Below, in pieces: positions 1-5,824 of a DNA stretch of 9,295 nt. Made by a program: the position numbers and the translations under genes. The stretch's first letter is position 1; every line of letters starts with the position of its first letter. Source of the stretch: Clostridiales bacterium (GTDB lineage: Bacteria > Bacillota > Clostridia > Oscillospirales > Oscillospiraceae); the NCBI GenBank assembly GCA_012516225.1, contig JAAYWX010000021.1, positions 1-9,295 of the forward strand, given 5' to 3'. The notes under the pieces were generated by a model. That model saw only the letters and a list, made by a program, of their open reading frames with translations, ran no database searches and was not told the origin of the DNA.

Positions 1-76
1 CCTTGCCCTATGGAGCCCGGACTTTCCTCACGCACAGGCTTTCGCCTTATGCCCGCGGTCGTTCGGCTCACTCGCT
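1..76 (-). ncRNA. rnpB: RNase P RNA, 5' part (runs off the window)
   Basis: This is the catalytic RNA of ribonuclease P, which matures the 5' ends of tRNAs. Read on the minus strand, the conserved P4-region element GAGGAAAGTCCGGGCTCC lies at plus positions 12-29 and is followed by the usual AGGGCA-type continuation. Just upstream, positions 32-52 form a clean hairpin with a GAAA tetraloop, in the place of helix P3 of bacterial RNase P RNA. The 5' end at about 75-77 is inferred from a well-placed promoter whose -10 ends at 82. Only the first 75 or so nucleotides are in the window; the remaining 250-300 nt would lie beyond position 1. The P4 element is near-diagnostic, so identity is secure. 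Class A is likely, but the body of the molecule is not visible. Confidence 0.93.
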
Positions 77-81
77 GATAA

Positions 82-110
82 ATTCTACAACTGAATTTGT
101 CCCTTGTCAA
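82..110 (-). promoter_or_regulatory. Sigma-A promoter of rnpB
   Basis: On the minus strand a perfect -35 box TTGACA (plus 105-110) is separated by exactly 17 nt from TAGAAT (plus 82-87), a one-mismatch -10. Transcription would begin around plus 75-76, which coincides with the expected 5' end of RNase P RNA. This is the strongest consensus promoter in the window, as expected for an abundant stable RNA. Confidence 0.88.
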
Positions 111-158
111 TCGGATTAATACATTTGTTATAAATTACGTCTGCCGGAAATTCTTCAC

Positions 159-187
159 TTCACAAATTTATTAAAGTAAGATATACT
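159..187 (+). promoter_or_regulatory. Sigma-A promoter of the methionine synthase operon
   Basis: TTCACA (159-164) and TATACT (182-187) are spaced by 17 nt, each one mismatch from consensus. The start site would fall near 194, leaving a leader of only about 20 nt before the ATG at 215. That is too short for a SAM, cobalamin or T-box leader, so if this promoter is used the operon lacks the riboswitch control common for such genes. A second possible box pair, TTGTCA (104-109) with TATAAA (129-134), has a poor 19-nt spacing and overlaps the rnpB -35. Confidence 0.7.
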
Positions 188-214
188 AACATCAATAATC
201 CGCAGAGGTGTGCC

Positions 215-901
215 ATGGAAAAATATGATATAGAAATAGACTTTGCCGAAGCATACCGCTATATGGGCTGCCGCGGTATTCCAAGCGGACGGGAAAAAGA
301 CGATCTGGAAAAAGCCGCCCGAATGACAATCGAAAATTCCCGTCCTCGTGTGGTATATAAAATCTGCCGGATTGAACATTCCGACGCAGTCACACTCCCC
401 GGAACTTGCCTTAGACTTGAAGGTAAAGCCATTGCTGCGCTTTTGCATGACTGCGGAATGTGTGTAATTTTCTGCGCCACTATCGGAACCGATGTTGATG
501 CACTTATAAGAAAATGGCAAATAAAGGACATTGCTTTTGCAGCGGCATTGGATGCCTGTGCAAGCAGCGCTGTTGAAAATCTCTGCGGCAAGGTTGAAGA
601 TAAACTTACTCGGGAATATAATTCTCAGGGCTTTTATCTGACAGACCGCTTCAGTCCCGGATACGGGGACTTGCCGCTTTCGATACAGAAAGATTTTTGT
701 GCCGCTTTGGATACCTCCCGAAAAATTGGAGTCAGCGTAACCGAAAGCGGGCTGATGATTCCTAAAAAAAGCGTAACCGCCATTATAGGTATTTCAAAAA
801 ACAGGCAGAAGCACCGGGATGATGGCTGCGGCGGCTGTTTGCTTCAAAATACATGCCGATTCAGAGAAAGCGGGGTAACTTGCTATGGACAAATTATATG
901 A
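215..901 (+). CDS. Stand-alone B12-dependent methionine synthase activation protein
   Basis: This 228-residue protein corresponds to the reactivation (AdoMet-binding) domain that forms the C-terminus of E. coli MetH. In Thermotoga and many Clostridia it is a separate subunit. It would allow reductive re-methylation of inactive cob(II)alamin, with AdoMet as methyl donor. The signature is the segment around residues 147-180 (SPGYGDLP, then IGVSVTESGLMIPKKSV), matching the Pro-Gly-Tyr and Thr-Glu-Ser AdoMet-site region of the family. The C-terminus carries four cysteines spaced C-x2-C-x5-C-x8-C (C205, C208, C214, C223), absent from E. coli MetH and possibly a metal or Fe-S site (inference). The start is set by AGAGGTG at 204-210. 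It is first in the operon and overlaps metH by 17 nt, which suggests translational coupling. The frame is intact. Confidence 0.88.
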   Translation: MEKYDIEIDFAEAYRYMGCRGIPSGREKDDLEKAARMTIENSRPRVVYKICRIEHSDAVTLPGTCLRLEGKAIAALLHDCGMCVIFCATIGTDVDALIRKWQIKDIAFAAALDACASSAVENLCGKVEDKLTREYNSQGFYLTDRFSPGYGDLPLSIQKDFCAALDTSRKIGVSVTESGLMIPKKSVTAIIGISKNRQKHRDDGCGGCLLQNTCRFRESGVTCYGQII

Positions 902-2591
902 GCTTTTAAACGAAGAATTCGTCATTCTGGACGGAGCTATGGGAACCATGCTGCAGCGCTCGGGTCTGCCTGCTGGAATGCTGCCGGAACTTTTTGCTCT
1001 CGACAACCCCGACATACTCGAAGAAATTCATCGCGCCTATATAGATGCGGGAAGCAGGATCGCTTATACAAATACATTCAGCACCAACGCGCACAAGCTT
1101 GCCGGCAGCGGACGCACACTGGAGGAAATAATCGGTGCAATTGTCGCAATAACCAAAAAAGCAGCAGGCGGCAGGGCGCTTGTCGCCCTTGATGTGGGGC
1201 CGATCGGTGAAATGCTTGAGCCTTCCGGAACATTGTCCTTTGACAGGGCATATTCAATGTTCCGCGAGATAGTTATGGAAGGTGAAAAAGCGGGAGCAGA
1301 TTTGATCGCCTTTGAAACCTTTACCGATCTTGCCGAGTTGCGGCTTGCCGTTCTTGCCGCAAAGGAGAATACAAACCTCCCGATTTTTGCAACTATGTCA
1401 TTTGAAGAGAACGGGCGTACTTTTACAGGCTGCCTTGCAGAGTGCTTTGCCGAAACCATAACCGGACTTGGTGTGGATGCAATAGGAGTAAACTGCTCAC
1501 TGGGACCGAAACATCTAATTCCTATTATCCGCCGAATAGGTGCAGTCAGCCCTCTTCCTCTTATAGTCAAAGCAAATGCGGGTCTTCCGGACGCAAGGAC
1601 CGGACATTATGATATCGGAGCGGAAGAATTTGCCTGTGAAATGTCGGAATGTGCCGCTGCAGGAGTGCAGTTTGTAGGCGGCTGCTGTGGAACAGATCCC
1701 GACTTCATTAAAGCGCTTGCCGCCAAAATGCAAAACAGGAAACGCGCTGTCCGTACTTTGGACGGAAAAACGAGAATATGCAGCGCGACTAAGCTTGTAA
1801 CCGCAGACGGCGTGAGAGTTATAGGAGAGCGCATTAATCCTACCGGCAAAAAGCGTTTCCAGCAGGCACTAAGGGAACGGGATTTCGACTATATATTCTC
1901 TCAAGGCATACAGCAGGCAGATGCAGGAGCGGATATTCTGGATGTAAATGTCGGGCTTCCCGGAATTGACGAAGTATCGCTCATGGCCGACTGTGTAAAA
2001 GGGCTGCAGGCCGTAACCGACCTTCCACTGCAGATAGATTCGAATGACCCAAAAGTTATAGAAACCGGTCTGCGGGCATTCTGCGGCAAAGCAATCATAA
2101 ATTCCATAAACGGGGATGAGGACAGGCTGTCGGCAATTCTGCCGGTTGCCAAGAAATACGGTGCCGCTGTAATAGGGCTTACCATGGACGAACACGGTAT
2201 TCCGGAAAAAGCAGAAGAAAGGTTTGAAATAGCAAAGCGCATTTTATCCGCCTGCGAGATGAGCGGAATAAGCAAAAACAATGTTTTTATAGACTGTCTC
2301 TGCCTTACCGTTTCCGCCTCTCAGAGTTCAGCTATGGAAACCCTCAACGCCGTACGCATGGTTAAAGAAAAGCTCGGACTGCATACGGTTCTGGGCGTAT
2401 CAAACATTTCTTTCGGACTGCCAAACCGTGAACTTATAAACAGTACTTTTCTCGCACTCGCACTTGAAAACGGACTTGACCTGCCTATTCTAAATCCCAA
2501 TATTCCGGCCATGATGGATACTGTCTATGCGTTTAACCTTCTAAAAGGGTTTGATTTGGGATGTCAAAGTTTTGTAGAACTCTTTGCCTAA
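885..2591 (+). CDS. metH: Methionine synthase MetH, homocysteine and folate modules, ending at an in-frame TAA
   Basis: This is the N-terminal 568 residues of cobalamin-dependent methionine synthase, which transfers methyl from methyl-tetrahydrofolate through cobalamin to homocysteine in the cytoplasm. Residues 1 to about 285 form the homocysteine-binding barrel: LDGAMGT near the start, TNTF, and the zinc ligands C204 (GVNCS) and C267/C268 (GGCCGT). Residues about 305-560 form the pterin-binding barrel, with GERINPTG, DVNVG, QIDSN and INSINGD. The ATG at 885 lies inside the end of the preceding gene; a GGGG at 872-875 is the only upstream purine run. The frame stops at TAA 2589-2591, in the linker after the folate module, yet the same frame continues with the cap and cobalamin modules to 3248. 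Read through, the product has 787 positions, normal for MetH lacking the activation domain. If the stop is obeyed, the product has no cobalamin site and cannot complete the reaction. Confidence 0.9.
   Translation: MDKLYELLNEEFVILDGAMGTMLQRSGLPAGMLPELFALDNPDILEEIHRAYIDAGSRIAYTNTFSTNAHKLAGSGRTLEEIIGAIVAITKKAAGGRALVALDVGPIGEMLEPSGTLSFDRAYSMFREIVMEGEKAGADLIAFETFTDLAELRLAVLAAKENTNLPIFATMSFEENGRTFTGCLAECFAETITGLGVDAIGVNCSLGPKHLIPIIRRIGAVSPLPLIVKANAGLPDARTGHYDIGAEEFACEMSECAAAGVQFVGGCCGTDPDFIKALAAKMQNRKRAVRTLDGKTRICSATKLVTADGVRVIGERINPTGKKRFQQALRERDFDYIFSQGIQQADAGADILDVNVGLPGIDEVSLMADCVKGLQAVTDLPLQIDSNDPKVIETGLRAFCGKAIINSINGDEDRLSAILPVAKKYGAAVIGLTMDEHGIPEKAEERFEIAKRILSACEMSGISKNNVFIDCLCLTVSASQSSAMETLNAVRMVKEKLGLHTVLGVSNISFGLPNRELINSTFLALALENGLDLPILNPNIPAMMDTVYAFNLLKGFDLGCQSFVELFA
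2589..2591 (+). other. In-frame TAA inside metH
   Basis: The context is GCC TAA ACG at codon 569. Both flanks are coding in the same frame: the folate barrel upstream, the helical cap of the cobalamin domain downstream. The position is an interdomain linker that would tolerate many residues. Single-base sense neighbours of TAA are CAA, GAA, AAA, TCA, TTA, TAT and TAC. The next 70 codons contain no ATG, GTG or TTG, so ordinary re-initiation cannot rescue a complete downstream module. Confidence 0.95.
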
Positions 2592-3248
2592 ACGAAATCA
2601 CAGCAGTCCGCTTTATCGCAATCCGCAACCGATAATATTTTCGAGGCAGTTGCGAAGGGGTTAAAATCCGAAGCGAAAGCTATTACTCTCAGACTTCTTG
2701 AGACAAAGACAGAACTTGAAATAATAAATGAGTTTCTCATTCCCGCCCTTGATGCCGTCGGAGAAAGGTATGAGAAAGGCGAAATTTTCCTTCCTCAGCT
2801 TATGCGCTCGGCAGATGCCTCCTGTGAAGCATTTGAAGTTCTTAAAACAAGTATCGCAAAAAAAGGGGACAAATCTGTTTCAAAAGGAACAATCATAGTT
2901 GCGACCGTTAAAGGAGATATTCACGACATCGGGAAAAACATAGTCAAAACCATACTTGCGAATTACGGTTATCAGGTGATTGACCTTGGACGGGACGTCC
3001 CCCCTGAAAAAGTCGTTGAAACCGCCGTCCGCGAGAATGTGCGCCTTATCGGGCTGAGTGCGCTCATGACAACCACACTGCCTGCAATGGCCTCAACAGT
3101 TGAAGCTCTGCATAAAAGCGGCCATAAATGCAAAATAATGGTCGGTGGTGCGGTTCTGACGGAAGATTACGCCATGGAAATCGGAGCTGACTATTACGCA
3201 AAAGACGCAAAGCGTGCCGCTGATATTGCAAAAGAAGTATTGGGATAG
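2592..3248 (+). CDS. metH: MetH cap and cobalamin-binding modules, in-frame continuation after the TAA
   Basis: This is the C-terminal part of the MetH reading frame, without a start codon of its own. Residues about 585-665 (counted from 885) are the four-helix cap that shields the cobalamin methyl group, including GEIFLPQLMRSAD. Residues about 668-787 are the Rossmann-like B12 domain with GDIHDIGKNIV, where H680 is the lower axial cobalt ligand of the D-x-H-x-x-G motif. The later SALMTTT and VGGA segments, which contact the nucleotide tail, are also present. The first in-frame ATG is at 2802, inside the cap, so a product started there (148 residues) would carry the B12 domain with a broken cap. 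It has no convincing ribosome binding site. The frame ends with TAG at 3246-3248, 13 nt before the next gene. The preserved sequence argues that the interruption is recent, erroneous or bypassed. Confidence 0.85.
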   Translation, partial: TKSQQSALSQSATDNIFEAVAKGLKSEAKAITLRLLETKTELEIINEFLIPALDAVGERYEKGEIFLPQLMRSADASCEAFEVLKTSIAKKGDKSVSKGTIIVATVKGDIHDIGKNIVKTILANYGYQVIDLGRDVPPEKVVETAVRENVRLIGLSALMTTTLPAMASTVEALHKSGHKCKIMVGGAVLTEDYAMEIGADYYAKDAKRAADIAKEVLG

Positions 3249-3261
3249 GGAGGAATAAACT

Positions 3262-3486
3262 GTGAACTTCACGGAAAAGCTGAACAGCGGAACCGTACTT
3301 TTTGACGGTGCTATGGGAACCTACTATACGCAAAAGTACGGACACGAGCCAGAATGCTGCGAATTCGCCAATCTTCTTTATCCCGGCAGAGTGTCGGCAA
3401 TTCACAAAGAATATATAGAAGCAGGCTGCGATGCCATAAAAACAAATACATTTGCCGCCAATACCATAAGTCTTGAATGCGATTAA
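3262..3486 (+). CDS. Homocysteine S-methyltransferase-MTHFR fusion, N-terminal piece before an in-frame TAA
   Basis: This is the first 74 residues of a YitJ-type bifunctional protein. It begins with GTG at 3262, preceded by a strong GGGAGG (3248-3253) that decides the start; no suitable ATG is nearby. It contains the first strands of the homocysteine-binding barrel: LFDGAMGT at residues 13-20 and the TNTF motif at about 61-64, matching the corresponding part of MetH upstream. A TAA at 3484-3486 (codon 75) ends the frame just after TNTF and about ten further residues. On its own this is a fragment of a barrel and would not fold into an active domain. The same frame resumes directly and runs to 5025. 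Confidence 0.85.
   Translation: MNFTEKLNSGTVLFDGAMGTYYTQKYGHEPECCEFANLLYPGRVSAIHKEYIEAGCDAIKTNTFAANTISLECD
3484..3486 (+). other. In-frame TAA inside the homocysteine methyltransferase-MTHFR gene
   Basis: The context is GAT TAA GAT at codon 75. Aligned with the paralogous MetH barrel, it falls in the loop before the helix that follows the TNTF strand. Downstream codons continue the helix (DTVFKIIDSGWK) in the same frame, so there is no indel. The first in-frame ATG, at 3523, follows after 12 sense codons but lacks a clear ribosome binding site. Confidence 0.95.
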
Positions 3487-3522
3487 GATACTGTTTTTAA
3501 AATAATCGACAGCGGCTGGAAA

Positions 3523-5025
3523 ATGGCGCAAAACGTAGCGGCAGGGACGGATGTCGCTGTTTTTGCTGATATAGGGCCTATACCTTACATTGAAAATGTC
3601 AGCAACGCCGCGCAGTATATCAAAATTGCAGACCGTTTTCTTGAGCTTGGTGCTCGTCATTTCCTTTTTGAAACTTTTTCCTCGCCTGAAGGGCTTAACG
3701 AAATTGCAGCCCACATAAAAGAGGTGGATCCCGGAGCTGTTGTTATATGCTCGTTTGCCGTTTCACCTGATGGTTATACCCGCGAGGGAGTTTCCCTTGC
3801 AAGAATCCAGAAAGCGGTAGATGATGATAAAAACATAGATATTTTCGGTCTTAACTGTCTGTCCGGCCCCAGCCACATGATAAAGCTGCTCGGCAAGATA
3901 TCCGATGCTTCAAAACCCTTGATTGCAATGCCTAATGCCGGTTACCCGACCATGGTGGGAAACCGAATGTATTTTGAAAACAATTCCTCTTATTATGCTC
4001 GCGGACTTGCTGAAATTGCTGCTTCAGGCATCCGCATAATAGGAGGGTGCTGCGGAACTACTCCGGAGCATATTTCAAAAACCCGCCGGCTTCTAAATGA
4101 AAAAAACGGGATTCCGCAACCGGATTTCAGCCAAAAAACTTATGTTGAAGTAGAAAAAGTTGAAAACAGACTCTGGAAAAAAATCGAAAGCGGCAAAAAA
4201 GTATTCGTCGTTGAGCTTGACCCGCCGGCAAATTCTGATATACGCGCATTTATGGACGGTGCCCATATGCTGCGCTCCGCCGGCGCCGACGCTGTCACTA
4301 TCGCAGACTGCCCCATATCCCGTGCGCGTGCTGACAGCAGCATTCTCGCCTGCAAGCTGAAACGAGAGCTTGATATAGACCCGATTCCGCACATGACCTG
4401 CCGGGACCGCAACATAATAGCAACAAAGGCGCTTTTGTTCGGACTTAATATTGAGGGTGTAAACAATGTGCTTGTGGTTACTGGCGATCCCGTCCCAACG
4501 TCAGAGAGAGGAAGCATAAAAAGCGTATTTAACTTCAACTCCGTTGTTCTGGCGGGATATATACGCGATTTGGGCGAAGAACTTGCAAGAGGACCTTTTA
4601 GAGTTTTCGGCGCCCTGAATTTAAACGCACTTAATTTTGAAAATCAGCTCCGTCACGCAAAAGATAAACTCGAACACGGAGTGGACGCTTTTCTAACTCA
4701 GCCCGTCCATTCTCCGCGCGCTCTTGAAAATCTAAAATATGCGCGAAGTGAACTTAACGGAAAGATACTCGGCGGCGTAATGCCTATCGTTTCGCACAGA
4801 AACGCCTGCTATATGAACAGCGAAATAGCAGGCATAAGCATATGCGACGAGATAATTAAGCAGTATGAGGGGCTCGACAAGGCTCAGGCATCTGAGCTTG
4901 CCGTTTCACTAACTACGGATATTGCCAGAAGCATGGAAGATTATATCGACGGCTATTACATGATAACTCCTTTTATGCGCACAGACCTTATCTGCCGAAT
5001 AATCGAAAATCTCAGGAAGGAATAA
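3523..5025 (+). CDS. Homocysteine S-methyltransferase (rest) and methylenetetrahydrofolate reductase
   Basis: This is the remainder of the YitJ-type fusion; homology runs back to 3487, and ATG 3523 is only the first available restart. Numbered from 3262, residues to about 285 complete the homocysteine barrel with zinc ligands C199 (GLNCLSGP) and C263/C264 (GGCCGT). Residues about 310-587 are a full MTHFR (MetF) barrel, which reduces 5,10-methylene- to 5-methyl-tetrahydrofolate. It has the acidic VELDPP motif, TCRDRN, and LVVTGDP near the flavin site. If translation restarts at 3523 the 500-residue product keeps an intact MTHFR domain but has a homocysteine domain lacking its first strands. 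Read through, the protein has 587 positions, close to the roughly 610 of Bacillus YitJ. It ends with TAA (5023-5025) shortly before a terminator. Its MTHFR half would supply the methyl donor for MetH. Confidence 0.88.
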   Translation: MAQNVAAGTDVAVFADIGPIPYIENVSNAAQYIKIADRFLELGARHFLFETFSSPEGLNEIAAHIKEVDPGAVVICSFAVSPDGYTREGVSLARIQKAVDDDKNIDIFGLNCLSGPSHMIKLLGKISDASKPLIAMPNAGYPTMVGNRMYFENNSSYYARGLAEIAASGIRIIGGCCGTTPEHISKTRRLLNEKNGIPQPDFSQKTYVEVEKVENRLWKKIESGKKVFVVELDPPANSDIRAFMDGAHMLRSAGADAVTIADCPISRARADSSILACKLKRELDIDPIPHMTCRDRNIIATKALLFGLNIEGVNNVLVVTGDPVPTSERGSIKSVFNFNSVVLAGYIRDLGEELARGPFRVFGALNLNALNFENQLRHAKDKLEHGVDAFLTQPVHSPRALENLKYARSELNGKILGGVMPIVSHRNACYMNSEIAGISICDEIIKQYEGLDKAQASELAVSLTTDIARSMEDYIDGYYMITPFMRTDLICRIIENLRKE

Positions 5026-5040
5026 ACATCATATTGCAAG

Positions 5041-5082
5041 AGCAAAGAACCGGAACCGTTTTTACGGCTTCGGTTCTTTGCT
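5041..5082 (+). terminator. Hairpin terminator of the methionine operon
   Basis: The arms 5041-5058 and 5065-5082 form an 18-bp stem, with one G-U pair and one A-C mismatch, around a 6-nt T-rich loop. It lies 16 nt after the stop codon at 5025. The downstream T-tract is short and broken (TTTAAGCTTTATC), so efficiency is uncertain, but stem length and location fit an operon-end terminator. Confidence 0.75.
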
Positions 5083-5116
5083 TTAAGCTTTATCATACAG
5101 ACTTCCAGTCAAATAT

Positions 5117-5145
5117 TTAACAGGAAAACAATCACTTTTTTTAAT
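5117..5145 (+). promoter_or_regulatory. Possible promoter of the ferritin-like gene
   Basis: TTAACA (5117-5122) and TTTAAT (5140-5145) are spaced by 17 nt, which would give a leader of about 80 nt. The -10 is poor in consensus bases, and a sporulation-sigma promoter nearer the gene cannot be ruled out. A promoter is expected here because the region lies between a terminator and a gene with a strong ribosome binding site. Confidence 0.35.
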
Positions 5146-5233
5146 ATGCGCAACATAATATCCGGAAATATTCGTATACATTATACAGGGTTATATGCCA
5201 GCACTTCAAAAGCGCAGAATAAAGGAGGCGAGT

Positions 5234-5740
5234 ATGGGCGAAATTCAAAGAATGTGCGAGTTGCGGATACCTTACCCTCCGCCCAAGGCAGAGAAGAAAA
5301 ACATTTTATACGCATCCCTTCTCACAAATGATTATGCCGGAATAATCAGCGAAATGAGCGCCGTTTCCGTTTATACATACCAGCACATTGCAACACCATA
5401 CGGCAGGATTTCAGAAGTTCTGAGGTGCATTTCCGCCGTTGAAATGAGACATATGAAGATGCTCGGCAGTCTTATCGTCAGTCTGGGCGGAAATCCGCGT
5501 ATTGCTGTAAAACTCGGAAGAGGCTACAACTATTGGAGTTCGCAGTGCATAAGCTATGAAACAAACCCGCGAATTTATTTAAGGGAAGATTTGGCCTGCG
5601 AAAGGGCCGCAATAACAAGCTATAAACTGCGTATAACCCAAATTGACGACAACGCAGTAAGGAAAGTTCTCGAAAGAATAATACTGGACGAAGAGCGCCA
5701 TGTAGAGCTGCTTACAGCCCTCTGCAATGAATTTTTATAG
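5234..5740 (+). CDS. Ferritin-like diiron protein (rubrerythrin/bacterioferritin superfamily)
   Basis: This 168-residue protein is predicted to be a four-helix bundle with a two-metal site. The visible ligand set is E40 in helix A (SEMSAVSVYTYQH), E70/H73 as ExxH in helix B (VEMRHMKML), E123 in helix C (CERAAITSY) and E153/H156 as ExxH in helix D (DEERHVELL). That is the classical diiron pattern. There is no rubredoxin-like Cys4 tail and no haem methionine can be assigned, so it is neither full rubrerythrin nor clearly bacterioferritin. The N-terminal PYPPPKAEK segment and the linker between helices B and C (GGNPR, then NYW) resemble small ferritin-like proteins common in Clostridia. The role is inferred as iron handling or peroxide defence. 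AAAGGAGG at 5220-5227 fixes the start at 5234; a longer frame from 5195 would begin upstream of that site. It ends with TAG and converges on ackA. Confidence 0.82.
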   Translation: MGEIQRMCELRIPYPPPKAEKKNILYASLLTNDYAGIISEMSAVSVYTYQHIATPYGRISEVLRCISAVEMRHMKMLGSLIVSLGGNPRIAVKLGRGYNYWSSQCISYETNPRIYLREDLACERAAITSYKLRITQIDDNAVRKVLERIILDEERHVELLTALCNEFL

Positions 5741-5742
5741 CA

Positions 5743-5795
5743 AAAATAAACTACCTTGACTGGTGAGGGAATCACCAATCAAGGTAGTTTATTTT
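5743..5795. terminator. Bidirectional terminator between the ferritin-like gene and ackA
   Basis: Arms 5743-5766 and 5772-5795 form a 24-bp stem with a single C-A mismatch and a 5-nt loop. AT-rich ends give a T-rich 3' flank on both strands (TTTATTTT on plus; the complement of 5742-5750 on minus). It sits 3 nt after the stop of the plus gene and 30 nt past the stop of the minus gene, as expected for a terminator shared by convergent genes. Confidence 0.88.
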
Positions 5796-5824
5796 AGGCT
5801 TGTGAGCTTTATTTTTTATATGCT

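Noticed and set aside
81..214. Cobalamin or SAM riboswitch upstream of the operon
   Set aside because: The stretch is only about 135 nt, half of it taken by the rnpB promoter, and the predicted leader is about 20 nt; no conserved riboswitch core is visible.
2580..2810. Programmed or accidental frameshift in metH
   Set aside because: The upstream and downstream parts are in exactly the same frame (885, 2592 and 2802 are all in phase), so only the stop codon separates them.
2802..3248. An independent corrinoid protein gene starting at ATG 2802
   Set aside because: The ATG lies inside the cap helix (QLMRSAD), homology extends upstream to the TAA, and there is no ribosome binding site before it.
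2589..3486. Selenocysteine or pyrrolysine recoding at the two internal stops
   Set aside because: Both stops are TAA; selenocysteine uses TGA and pyrrolysine uses TAG. No family member is known to need either residue at these linker or loop positions.
5150..5200. Sporulation sigma-E/K promoter before the ferritin-like gene
   Set aside because: TATACATT-like and CATAATAT-like strings occur in this AT-rich stretch, but each deviates from consensus and no properly spaced -35 element supports a call.
5195..5233. Earlier start for the ferritin-like gene
   Set aside because: The strong AAAGGAGG at 5220-5227 lies inside this extension and correctly positions ATG 5234.
5146..5331. Small 61-residue plus-strand frame before and into the ferritin-like gene
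   Set aside because: It overlaps the ferritin-like gene in another frame, lacks a ribosome binding site and has low-complexity, unrecognisable sequence.
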